A stretch of 62,344 bases of DNA from CAYVBJ01 sp964517005 (GTDB taxonomy: Bacteria > Bacteroidota > Rhodothermia > Balneolales > Balneolaceae), in NCBI GenBank assembly GCA_964517005.1, contig CAZFAJ010000008.1, forward strand, positions 1 to 62,344, in the 5' to 3' direction. Below the pieces are notes generated by a model. The model saw only the letters and a program-made list of their open reading frames with translations. It was not told the DNA's origin and ran no database searches. This document shows, piece by piece, positions 15,654 through 24,598 of the stretch. A program made the translations under genes and the position numbers. Each line of letters opens with the position of its first letter. Positions within the stretch are counted from its first letter, which is position 1.

Positions 15654-16447
15654 GTGAACTTGCAAAAAGGATAATCGTTGCGGTACCGGCTGCTGCTTTT
15701 TTTATATGGATGGTTTATTTAGGCGGGCTGTCATTAGATATTCTGTTCGGTTTGCTGACACTGCTGGTGATTTGGGAACTTTCCCGAATGTTCAGGAAAA
15801 CTGGTCATACTCCCTACTACTCCATTGTTATCCTTGTCGCTGCACTGATTCTTCTTTATAATTTTATCCCGCCGCGGGTACTGATATCCTTTGCGGCGCT
15901 CCTTGCTCTTATTACCATCTATGCACTTCTTTCGGACCAGGCTTTTGCCCGGCCATGGCTCGCCTCGGTTTTTACCGGATTTTATCCTTCGGCCGGTTTT
16001 CTTTCGGTTTTACTAATTCGCAACAGCCTGGATGGGATTGCCGGATTCTGGATAACGGTTGCACTACTTCTGATGATCTGGGGTAATGATGTTTTTGCGT
16101 ACTTTGGCGGAAAATCTTTGGGAAAACATCCGCTGGCACCCGCTATCAGTCCCCAAAAAACATGGGAAGGATTCTGGTTTGGCTTTTTGGGTGCAGCTGC
16201 CGGCTTAGCCATTGTTATGTTTTCAACTGATATGCTTCCTTTTACAGTTTTGGAGGCAGCGCCATTTATTCTTATTGTCAGTGTGTTTGGTCCCCTTGGG
16301 GATCTGCTTGCGAGCCGGATGAAGCGAATTTCGGATGTGAAAGATTCGTCAAACCTGATACCGGGACATGGCGGTTTTTTTGATCGTTTTGATGCACTGA
16401 TTTTAACGGCTCCGTTTTACTACTTTTATTTACTGCTTATTCTTTAA
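15650..16447 (+). CDS. cdsA: Phosphatidate cytidylyltransferase
   Basis: Makes CDP-diacylglycerol from phosphatidate and CTP, the branch point of phospholipid synthesis. 265 residues, multi-pass membrane protein. The signature is near the C-terminus: SDVKDSSNLIPGHGGFFDRFDAL, preceded by the DVFAYFGGKSLGKHPLAPAI block typical of CdsA. It starts at GTG 15650 overlapping the DUF2007 stop. Together with accA and the thioesterase it makes this operon lipid-centred. Confidence 0.95.
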   Translation: MSELAKRIIVAVPAAAFFIWMVYLGGLSLDILFGLLTLLVIWELSRMFRKTGHTPYYSIVILVAALILLYNFIPPRVLISFAALLALITIYALLSDQAFARPWLASVFTGFYPSAGFLSVLLIRNSLDGIAGFWITVALLLMIWGNDVFAYFGGKSLGKHPLAPAISPQKTWEGFWFGFLGAAAGLAIVMFSTDMLPFTVLEAAPFILIVSVFGPLGDLLASRMKRISDVKDSSNLIPGHGGFFDRFDALILTAPFYYFYLLLIL

Positions 16448-16461
16448 TCAGACAGACAGAA

Positions 16462-17490
16462 ATGCCACAATTTCAAGTACGTTCGGAAGTAATCACACTT
16501 GGGCTGAAACATGCATTCACTATTTCCCGGGGTACAAAATCGGCTGCAGAGAATGTGGTAGTAACATTAACAGCTGACGGTATTTCGGGATATGGTGAAG
16601 CAGCGCCGAATAAAAGATACAATGAAGATTCCGGAAAGGTTCAATCATTTATAAATAGAGTTGCCCGGAATGGAACAATTAAAATTGATTCGCTTGATGA
16701 CCTGCTTTTACAAGTGAGTAGTACGGAGAAACCTGTTGCATCAGCATCGGCCGCACTCGAAATGGCATGGTGGGACTGGTTTGGTAAAATCAGGGATCAG
16801 CCTTTATGGAAACTTTGGGGAGTCCGGAAACCCCAAACCCCGGTAACATCATTCACCATTGGAATTGATGAACCTGATATTATGCAGCAAAAAGTTCTTG
16901 AGGCTGAAAAATATCCGGTTTTAAAAGTAAAACTTGGAAGCAGTGACGACCGCCAAATTATTCAGTCACTTCGTTCTGTTACTGATAAACCGATTCGTGT
17001 AGACGCCAATGAAGGCTGGAAATCTACAGATACAGCCAGAAAGATGATCTCATTTCTGGCCGGTCAGAACATCGAATTTGTAGAACAGCCAATGCCGGCG
17101 GATTGTCATTCTGAAATGAGGGAGCTGAAAACCTATTCTCCTCTCCCTCTAATTGCTGATGAAAGCTTTCTGGGCGGTGAAAATATTGATGAAATTAAAA
17201 ATGAATTTCATGCAATCAATATCAAACTGATGAAAATCGGGAGTTTAAAAAGAGCCAGACTTGCAATCAGCCGTGCACACAAGGCAGGCCTTGATGTTAT
17301 GATTGGATGCATGATTGAAAGCTCGCTTGCCGTTTCAGCCGGCGCATTATTGAGTTTATACGCCGATATCGCTGACCTGGATGGCTTTTTATTGATTCAG
17401 GATGATCCGTTTACCGGTTTAACACTTTCAGATGACGGCAGGGTTCAGCTTCCTCATAAACCGGGACTTGGAATTGAAGAAGCAGAATAA
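16462..17490 (+). CDS. L-Ala-D/L-Glu (dipeptide) epimerase, enolase superfamily
   Basis: 342 residues with the mandelate racemase/muconate lactonising arrangement: KVK (Lys155, Lys157), metal ligands Asp181 (DANEGW), Glu208 (EQP) and Asp233 (DESF), and the opposing base Lys255 in IKLMKIGS. The pattern matches dipeptide epimerases used in recycling murein peptides. Specificity for Ala-Glu is inferred from the family; other dipeptides are possible. It starts 14 bp after cdsA, so it is probably the last gene of that operon. Confidence 0.85.
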   Translation: MPQFQVRSEVITLGLKHAFTISRGTKSAAENVVVTLTADGISGYGEAAPNKRYNEDSGKVQSFINRVARNGTIKIDSLDDLLLQVSSTEKPVASASAALEMAWWDWFGKIRDQPLWKLWGVRKPQTPVTSFTIGIDEPDIMQQKVLEAEKYPVLKVKLGSSDDRQIIQSLRSVTDKPIRVDANEGWKSTDTARKMISFLAGQNIEFVEQPMPADCHSEMRELKTYSPLPLIADESFLGGENIDEIKNEFHAINIKLMKIGSLKRARLAISRAHKAGLDVMIGCMIESSLAVSAGALLSLYADIADLDGFLLIQDDPFTGLTLSDDGRVQLPHKPGLGIEEAE

Positions 17491-17592
17491 CTCCTTAATT
17501 ATCGGATTATTCTTTTGCATTTCAATGGATTAAATTAAATTGATCTATTGGCATGCACGATACAATAGAATTCAATAAAAGAGATAATAATT

Positions 17593-18501
17593 ATGACCGA
17601 TGAAAAACGAATATTTATAACAGGAGGCACCGGATTTATTGGTTCTTACCTCAGAAATATGCTTTTAAAAGAGGGGCACTATCTCACTATAATTACCCGC
17701 AGCCCCGGTAAATATGAAGAAGAGCATGCCGAAAATCAGAAATTTGTACCGTGGTCTGTCAATTTGGTCCCTATACTCGAAGAAACAGATTATGTAATAA
17801 ACCTGGCCGGAGAAAACCTGTTTGGCCAGCGCTGGACAGAAGAGGTGAAAGAAAAAATCTATAACAGCAGAATCAACACAACGCGTAAAATTGTGAATTC
17901 CATGAAAAAATGTGAAAATCCACCTTCACTTTTTATTTCAGGTTCAGCAGTTGGCTACTATGGTGATTCCGGTGATAAGCTGCTTGATGAAGAATCAGCT
18001 TCGGGTAATGATTTTCTTGCCAAGGTTTGTTACGACTGGGAAGCGGAAGCTGAAAAAGCATTTTCAGCCGGCATTCGTGTGTCTATACCGAGAATTGGAA
18101 TTGTACTTGAAGAAGATGGCGGTGTTGTTGAAAAGATGAAACTGCCGTTCCGGTTTTTTGCCGGCGGTCCTCTGGGGACTGGCAATCAATATGTGCCCTG
18201 GGTGCATATGGAAGATCTGTGCCGGGCAATTCTCTATCCTATCCGGAAAAATAATTTTAACGGCCCGTATAACGCCTGTTCAGCTAATCCCGTCACGATG
18301 AATGAGCTTGCCGGTACAATGGGAAAGGTGATGAACCGTCCCTCTCTTTTCCGGGTTCCGGAATTTGTTTTAAAAACTGTTTTGGGTGAAGCTGCTGAGC
18401 CAATTCTCTCTTCTCTGCGTGTACAGCCGAAGAGATTACAGATCAGCGGGTTTGAATTTGAATTTGAAGAACTGGAAGAAGCCCTTTCAGACATTCTTTA
18501 A
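17593..18501 (+). CDS. TIGR01777 (YfcH/SulA-like) NAD-dependent epimerase-fold protein
   Basis: 302 residues, short-chain dehydrogenase fold. The dinucleotide-binding loop is GGTGFIG (11-17); the family words NLAGE, SGSAVGYYG and VPWVHMEDL are present, as is the C-terminal DUF1731-type tail. The biochemical reaction of this widespread family is not known. It is separated by 102 bp from the epimerase and followed by the MITE-like element. Confidence 0.88.
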   Translation: MTDEKRIFITGGTGFIGSYLRNMLLKEGHYLTIITRSPGKYEEEHAENQKFVPWSVNLVPILEETDYVINLAGENLFGQRWTEEVKEKIYNSRINTTRKIVNSMKKCENPPSLFISGSAVGYYGDSGDKLLDEESASGNDFLAKVCYDWEAEAEKAFSAGIRVSIPRIGIVLEEDGGVVEKMKLPFRFFAGGPLGTGNQYVPWVHMEDLCRAILYPIRKNNFNGPYNACSANPVTMNELAGTMGKVMNRPSLFRVPEFVLKTVLGEAAEPILSSLRVQPKRLQISGFEFEFEELEEALSDIL

Positions 18502-18593
18502 CTGGATAAAAACGCTATTTTCAAAAAGTTAAACCGCGATATAAACTCCTCTACTGAATATCCCGCATAATCTAATGTCGAAACTCCTTGTTG

Positions 18594-19031
18594 TTAACTC
18601 AACTTCCGCAAAATTTTGAAATCGGTCTCAGTTGAGCTTAAACGATGATAAGTAGATGCTACAAATTACTCATCATTCATTATTGGAATTATGAAACACT
18701 AATGGTTGATAATTGAGCAAAAACAGCCCTGAAAGGGCCTCAGCATTAACATAGGGCATCGCCCTATGGTCGAAGAGCCAATACTTACCTAAGCCCTAAA
18801 AGGGCGCAAGCCTCCATGGGACGATGGGCAGGTTTTCGCCCTTTCAGGGCTTACATATTAAATTACTGGCTCAACACAGGGCGATTGCCCTGTGTTGTTG
18901 CTTACGCCCACTTCGGGGCTACTTTTAATTGATATCAGATCATATATGATGTAGAATTAGTATCACTATACCTTGTCAATTAAGCTTACATTACTAGCAA
19001 CTACTTCTCCATTTTGCGGAAGTTGAGTTAA
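18594..19031. mobile_element. MITE-like element with perfect 21-bp terminal inverted repeats
   Basis: Positions 18594-18614 and 19011-19031 are perfect inverted copies 21 bp long (starting ttaactcaacttccg). Inside are a 14-bp perfect inverted pair (18726-18739 with 18839-18852) and hairpins at 18727-18739 (gccc/gggc), 18751-18769 (catagggc/gccctatg), 18794-18806, 18839-18851 and 18874-18897 (10-bp stem aacacagggc). There is no open frame of note. The right repeat supplies the TAA stop of the minus-strand gene ending at 19028. It is 438 bp, non-coding and terminally repeated, the profile of a non-autonomous element. The rest of this 526-bp gap shows nothing. Confidence 0.75.
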
Positions 19032-21700
19032 GAATCGCCCTGAAAAATAGTCCATGCGCGAAGGCCATTGCGTGTATTGGCGATGATCTCATTATTACCG
19101 TCGCCTGTTATATCAAATATTACCGGATAACTCATCCCTGATGTAGGAAGATCAAAGATCCGCTCGCCTGATAGCAGGTCCCAGGCATAGAGTCTGCCAA
19201 AACCGGCAAGCGCCACCAGGTTTAACCTCTGGTCTTTGTTGATATCGGTAATAACCGGCTCATAATCACTATCGCTGGGCTGACCAAGTGTTTTGGTAAA
19301 GCGTAATTCTCCTTGCAGGTTATATAAAAAGAGTGAACCGTTACTGCTCTGCAACAGCAAAAGATCTTCACGATAAAACTCATCGTTATCATCTTTCATC
19401 AATGGTCTGTAAACTGCCGGTGTATTATTCAATTCTGAATTTGAAACTTTCAGGCTTTGAACAACAATAGAATCGGACTGAATGGTTTCTGAAAGAGAAT
19501 CGGCAAAAACTGCGTCCATTCCCAGCGCATAAAGATTTCCATTAGATCCGGACAGATAAAGATGATCTTCATGTATGTCCGGAGATTTCACGAGAGAGGA
19601 TTCAAAGAATATTGGGAATCCATTTTTAACCTGGCCATTAATGCCCCATGCATGCAGTATATTTTCTGAAACAGCAAATACGGTCCGCTCATTTATAAAC
19701 CTTTCAATCAGCGGCGGCGATGTTAACGGTGTATTTGTGGTGCGTGGCCAGCCGTTAATCGCTTCACCGCGGGAATTTAAAATGTGCAGCCGTCGATCGG
19801 CAGTGGCCACAATCATTTCAGCAACGCCATTCCTGGTAACATCCATCACCTGCAGCGGAGTTATAATTTCCTCACCAAGAGTGACCGGAAAATTTGGCAG
19901 CAGAACACCTGTATCATTCCATGCATAAATCTTATCACCGGCAGCAATCATCACAACATTTTGATTATTCCCGTACCAGTCAAATATTACGGGGGATCCC
20001 ACCGGTTTGTCAGATTCGGCAGACGCCTGCATAACAATTGTGCCATCGGCAGCTAAAACGTACAATGAACTGGTTTCAGTCGCAAAAATAATCTCTTCCC
20101 TGCTGCTCCCGCTCATATTTGCAAATACAGGTACCCCGGTTAAATCTGCTCCACCGATTGGAAATACCCATTGTTCGCGATAAGGCTGATCAAATGTTTC
20201 AAGCTGATAAGACGATACTGCCACCTCAACCGGCCCCTCTTCACCGGGACGGTTCGTTGTTGCGGAGAGAACGTCAAATCCTGCGAGTAGAGCAGCCAGA
20301 TGGTTTTGAGGCTTCAGCCAGGGTGTTATGTAAGAGCCGAACCTGGAGGCATCAACATAGAGTATGGAACTGATCTCTTCAGGCTGATCACTCCGCAAGT
20401 CCATATATTGATCTTCATAAAACATCACTCTGCGACGACTCACATCAGCTTCAACACTTTCGGCAAGGCCTTTTCTTCTTGCAAGTACAATAGCATCATT
20501 ATCAACTACAGTCAGATAAAAATTTTGCAGGGGACTCATCTCCCCGGCAAATAAAAGCCCTGCCTGTTCACTCTGAATAAAATAGGTTGATTCATCTTTT
20601 GTAATCAGCTTTTGTGCCGCGAGTGAATCAAGCGTGGTTGTGAGGCGGTTTCTGTTGGTAAGTTCTCTTAAAAAAAGAAACTCGCTTGTACTCAGAGCTC
20701 CCGATTCGGCAAAAGCTGTAAATGCAATTTCATCACCCAGGCTTTCTGCCAGGTTTTTCCAGGCTTCACTATTTTGAATTAGATAAGAGTCAAGCTGATT
20801 TGGGGTCGAAACAGTCTGTTCTTCAGAATAGGGGATTTTTCTCGAGGGAAATCTGTAAATATAAAGTGCGGCAGCGTTTGCAGGTATATACCGGTCGAGC
20901 ATGGGCTCTCGTGCGATTCCTGAAAACGACCGAACCAATGGCTTTTCATCACTCTCTACCTGAAACTCTCCTTTCAGCTGCCAGGCCCATCCGCTATTAC
21001 CGTCTCTGTTATAACTGAGACGAACATGGCCGGAACCGTCAAATGCATTGAGCAGAAATGGTCTGAATTCAACTTTTGCCAGCTGCTGTGCCCATCTGTC
21101 CAGCTCCCTGGTATTGAGAATAATTGAGTTCGCTTTTAGTTCGCTTTGAGAAACCTGAAAACGTTTTGAAGCGTCAGTCGCAGCCCGAAGAGAATTTTCA
21201 AGACCAAGGCTTGACTCTGAAAGCAGTAAATAATTTTGCAGTTGAACCGCATACAACGTTTTAGAAGAAGTAAAAAGCTTTTCAATGGTGTAGCCGGAAA
21301 ACTCATAGTTGTTTTGGACAAACGGCCGCTGGTACTTTTCCTTTATTTCTGATACAAATGACCCATTTTCAGGCAGAGTAATGATCCAAACAGGCTGTAA
21401 GTCACTGGATGTATCAGGATAGAGCAAAATTGCTTTAAGATTGCTTCTGTTTGTAAGCCTTTCATCAATTTCACCAATCAGCTGAATCGATGACGAAGTA
21501 ACATCATCCAAAACAGGTAATATTGGTAAGTTCAAAGCTTCTTCCACGGCGGTGTTCTCCTCCGGCACAATAATAAGAAGAGCTTCGTGTGGAATTACAT
21601 CTTTCCACTCTATATTTTTTTGTCCGCCGCATCCCGTAAAAAATATTGCAGTAAAAAGAATTGCAAGGGAATAAAAAATAGAATCAAAAAATCGGATCAC
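19028..21700 (-). CDS. Large lipoprotein with DUF3352-like N-half and beta-propeller C-half
   Basis: 890 residues from a GTG start. The signal ends in a lipobox FFTGC (Cys24). Residues 30-530 resemble the DUF3352 type of surface protein: repeated statements of the form LNTRELDRW and LILPYR-like loops, no enzyme motif. From about 545 on there are repeats of the kind GDGNNEII / DVTRNGVAEMIVATADRRLHIL, typical of FG-GAP/VCBS or PQQ-like propeller blades. It lies alone on the minus strand, divergent from the BatA gene. The stop codon lies within the terminal repeat of the neighbouring element, so the native C-terminus may have been altered. Role unknown. Confidence 0.65.
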   Translation of the reverse strand: MIRFFDSIFYSLAILFTAIFFTGCGGQKNIEWKDVIPHEALLIIVPEENTAVEEALNLPILPVLDDVTSSSIQLIGEIDERLTNRSNLKAILLYPDTSSDLQPVWIITLPENGSFVSEIKEKYQRPFVQNNYEFSGYTIEKLFTSSKTLYAVQLQNYLLLSESSLGLENSLRAATDASKRFQVSQSELKANSIILNTRELDRWAQQLAKVEFRPFLLNAFDGSGHVRLSYNRDGNSGWAWQLKGEFQVESDEKPLVRSFSGIAREPMLDRYIPANAAALYIYRFPSRKIPYSEEQTVSTPNQLDSYLIQNSEAWKNLAESLGDEIAFTAFAESGALSTSEFLFLRELTNRNRLTTTLDSLAAQKLITKDESTYFIQSEQAGLLFAGEMSPLQNFYLTVVDNDAIVLARRKGLAESVEADVSRRRVMFYEDQYMDLRSDQPEEISSILYVDASRFGSYITPWLKPQNHLAALLAGFDVLSATTNRPGEEGPVEVAVSSYQLETFDQPYREQWVFPIGGADLTGVPVFANMSGSSREEIIFATETSSLYVLAADGTIVMQASAESDKPVGSPVIFDWYGNNQNVVMIAAGDKIYAWNDTGVLLPNFPVTLGEEIITPLQVMDVTRNGVAEMIVATADRRLHILNSRGEAINGWPRTTNTPLTSPPLIERFINERTVFAVSENILHAWGINGQVKNGFPIFFESSLVKSPDIHEDHLYLSGSNGNLYALGMDAVFADSLSETIQSDSIVVQSLKVSNSELNNTPAVYRPLMKDDNDEFYREDLLLLQSSNGSLFLYNLQGELRFTKTLGQPSDSDYEPVITDINKDQRLNLVALAGFGRLYAWDLLSGERIFDLPTSGMSYPVIFDITGDGNNEIIANTRNGLRAWTIFQGDS

Positions 21701-21870
21701 AACTTTAATAATAAGTTTGTTGACAAATGGTTATTAGTGTAGTTAAGAAAATTCTGCTCTGTTTGTTCCTTTTTTAAGCCGTGGTAAAAAAGTGTATTAT
21801 AATCAGGCTTTGACATGTAAAAAAAGCTTGCAATCTGAATTTAATTAGACAAAGGTAAGAAATTTTCCCC

Positions 21871-23982
21871 ATGAGTTTTTTAAATCCTTTATTTTTGATC
21901 GCACTGATTTCAGTTGGAGTTCCTCTGCTGATTTACCTGTTAAATATCAGAAAGCCAAAAAAAGTCCGTTTTTCTACCCTCGCTTTTTTTGACGCATTAA
22001 AAACCACCTCTTTAAAACGTATCAAAATCAAACGCTGGCTGTTGCTTGCAATCCGGTGCTTAGCGGTTATTATGCTTGTTCTGGCCGCTTCAAGGCCGTT
22101 TTTACCTCCATTAATGGGATTTGAAGGCGGGGATAACCAGCCTAAATCTATCGGAATACTTATAGATAACAGTCCAAGTATGCTTCAGATTGATGCGAAC
22201 GGACCTTATATAGAACAAGCCATCTCTACAGCTTCCACGGTTGCCGGCCTTGCGGGAAACAGCGACCGGATTTTTTTAGAGGTCACTAACGGGGAACCTC
22301 TTTTTTCGCCCGGACAATCTGTTACCGGTGCAAATGCGGAGCTGAACAGTATCGAAGTCAGTAATTCCGGAAATTACACGGTTCAGAGAATAAAGAATCT
22401 TGTTAATCGTCTTCAGGACTCACCCGAGCCGGTTAATATCATCTACCTGATTACAGATGGGCAAACTTTCCAATTTTCAGATTTTGATGATCTGAAGGAA
22501 ACGTATGAGTCAGTTGCTGTTCAGTTATTCAAAGTTGGAAGTAATCCGCAGAATAATGTTGCTGTTACAAAAGCAGAACTTGCAAACAGTCAAAACGGAC
22601 ATCGTGAAATAGAACTCGATGCTACAATTCAAAATTTTGGAAACAGTGATGCCCGAAATTATTTTTTAAGCCTTGAAGAAGACGGCGAATTGATTACACA
22701 ACAGATAGTAAATCTGGATGCAAAATCTGAAGAGCAGTACAGGTTTACTTACTCTTCAGGCGACAGTGAAATGACAAACCTGACAGTGATTCTTGAAGGT
22801 GATGAATATACGTTTGATAACCGCAGATATGTGGCAATACAAAAACCCGAGGAACAGAGAATTCTGGTAGTACAGGATGATAGCAATCGCCGTTCATTTC
22901 AAAGCTATTTAAATCCTCTTCTTGAAGCTGCCACAGACCGGAACAGTAATCTTGCAGTGGATTATTCTGAGATGAATTCAACCGTTTTCAATGATATAAA
23001 GAATTACGATACAATCGTTTTGGATGGGCTGGAGGAGATTCCCGGTTATGCGGTTCAGGAATTGATACAAACCATCCAGGAAGGAAGAGGGCTGTTGTTT
23101 TTACCTTCTGCAAATGGTGATATATCCGGTTATAACCGCCTTTTTCAATTTGCAGGAGCCGGCCGCTACACCGATGTTGTAGGCAGTTATGGCTCTTTTC
23201 AGGCCGTGGACAGAATGTCTGTATTAACGGACGGGCATCCGGTTCTGGAAGAGATGTTTGAAAAACAGGAAGATGAACAGATCCGGATAAATGCTCCGGA
23301 GGTTTTCTATTACTATGCATATGAGGACAGAAACAGTTCAGCTGAAAAATTTGAAATAGCCGGTACTCAGACAGGCGAATCGCTTATCACAGAGTATAAA
23401 GTCGGAAATGGAATTATGATCATTGCCGGAATCGGAAGTGATCCCGGCTGGTCAAACTTCCCGGTGAAACCACTTTTTGCTCCGCTGCTTTACCGAACGG
23501 TTCTCTATCTTACAGCCGCTGAAAATCAGGGATTAAAAAATCATCAGCTTGGCAAACCTTTCCGGGCATTGCTGCCAAATAATCCGGATCAGGTTCAGCT
23601 TCTCTATAAGGAAACCGAAATTTTACCGGAGCTTCAGCAAGTGTACCGGGGCACACAAATAACACACGATGCACAAAATTGGGAACCCGGCTGGGCCACG
23701 GTTGTTTATGATGAGAAAAAATTATTATTTGCAGTGAATCAAAATGCAATGGAATCCGATTTTGGTACGTTATCAACACAGGAATTGAAAGACAGATTGA
23801 AAGATTCGTTTCCTGATTTACTGGCTGATCAAATTGATGGTGATACGGAATCTGCAGAAAGGCAAATTCAATCCGCCTCATTCGGCAGGGAAATTTGGTA
23901 CTGGTTTATAATAGCAGCAATTGTTTTATTATTAGTCGAATCTGTAATATCGAGATCATACAAAGCAGAAACCATACAATGA
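21871..23982 (+). CDS. BatA-domain protein with von Willebrand A domain
   Basis: 703 residues. The first 80 match the BatA N-terminal membrane domain (FLNPLFLIALISVGVPLLIY and a second helix at 56-75). A VWA domain follows, with an intact MIDAS motif DNSPS (99-103). A long periplasmic part has a glutamine-amidotransferase-like segment (VVLDGLEEIPGY onward), and a final helix lies near 680-700. Such proteins occur with MoxR ATPases and other Bat genes; none is here, so this is an orphan member. The next small membrane protein follows after 6 bp. Confidence 0.8.
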   Translation: MSFLNPLFLIALISVGVPLLIYLLNIRKPKKVRFSTLAFFDALKTTSLKRIKIKRWLLLAIRCLAVIMLVLAASRPFLPPLMGFEGGDNQPKSIGILIDNSPSMLQIDANGPYIEQAISTASTVAGLAGNSDRIFLEVTNGEPLFSPGQSVTGANAELNSIEVSNSGNYTVQRIKNLVNRLQDSPEPVNIIYLITDGQTFQFSDFDDLKETYESVAVQLFKVGSNPQNNVAVTKAELANSQNGHREIELDATIQNFGNSDARNYFLSLEEDGELITQQIVNLDAKSEEQYRFTYSSGDSEMTNLTVILEGDEYTFDNRRYVAIQKPEEQRILVVQDDSNRRSFQSYLNPLLEAATDRNSNLAVDYSEMNSTVFNDIKNYDTIVLDGLEEIPGYAVQELIQTIQEGRGLLFLPSANGDISGYNRLFQFAGAGRYTDVVGSYGSFQAVDRMSVLTDGHPVLEEMFEKQEDEQIRINAPEVFYYYAYEDRNSSAEKFEIAGTQTGESLITEYKVGNGIMIIAGIGSDPGWSNFPVKPLFAPLLYRTVLYLTAAENQGLKNHQLGKPFRALLPNNPDQVQLLYKETEILPELQQVYRGTQITHDAQNWEPGWATVVYDEKKLLFAVNQNAMESDFGTLSTQELKDRLKDSFPDLLADQIDGDTESAERQIQSASFGREIWYWFIIAAIVLLLVESVISRSYKAETIQ

Positions 23983-23988
23983 TAATTG

Positions 23989-24579
23989 ATGAATTTATCT
24001 ACTGATATTCACAGCATATTTGTGTTGGTGCTTGCACTTTTTACACTTGCATCAACCTTTTTGGCAGCTTACTCGATTGCCAATGCTCTCAGATTGCGCA
24101 ATATACGTATGAGCTGGAAACGTGGAAAATTAGCCGGATATCCTGTTTTTTCCACTTCATTTTTTGCAGTTGCACTCACTATGACCGGCTTGGTTTATGT
24201 GAATGAATTAAGTCAGTACTACATTATTTCAGCTTGTTACATATGGATTGGTATCAGCTGGTTTACATCAAGTTATCTTGCATCGCTATGTTTTATTTCT
24301 GATTACGGAATTGTTAAAAATATCAATGATCCCTCTCAGACTGTGGCATGGCATCAAATCACTGACCTTGTGGAAAAACAGGATAAAAATGGGACAACAG
24401 TTCTTTTTATGTACCAGAAAAAATTAAATCCGGACCAACGGCTTCCGGAGCTTGTCCGCCTCGAATTATTTGTACCCGATGAAAAGGAAGCAACATTTCA
24501 AAAAATATTACACTATAAACTTGGCAATACAATTGAAAATTTAACGGGCAAATCTATCGACGTAAAAACATTTGAATAA
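23989..24579 (+). CDS. Small membrane protein, unrecognised
   Basis: 196 residues from ATG 23989, 6 bp after the BatA-like gene; the TTG one codon earlier is less likely. Three hydrophobic segments at about 8-28, 50-70 and 76-103, then a soluble alpha/beta-looking tail of about 90 residues with no motif I know. The close spacing suggests co-expression with the BatA-like protein. I cannot name a function. Confidence 0.6.
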   Translation: MNLSTDIHSIFVLVLALFTLASTFLAAYSIANALRLRNIRMSWKRGKLAGYPVFSTSFFAVALTMTGLVYVNELSQYYIISACYIWIGISWFTSSYLASLCFISDYGIVKNINDPSQTVAWHQITDLVEKQDKNGTTVLFMYQKKLNPDQRLPELVRLELFVPDEKEATFQKILHYKLGNTIENLTGKSIDVKTFE

Positions 24580-24584
24580 AATTT

Positions 24585-24589
24585 AAGGA
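24585..24589 (+). promoter_or_regulatory. Ribosome binding site deciding the TTG start of hflX
   Basis: The sequence AAGGA lies 9 bases before TTG 24599. An in-frame TAA at 24584-24586 rules out any longer reading, and the next ATG is 23 codons in, inside the conserved N-terminal domain. It is one of the few good Shine-Dalgarno sequences in the window. Confidence 0.6.
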
Positions 24590-24598
24590 CATACCCTA

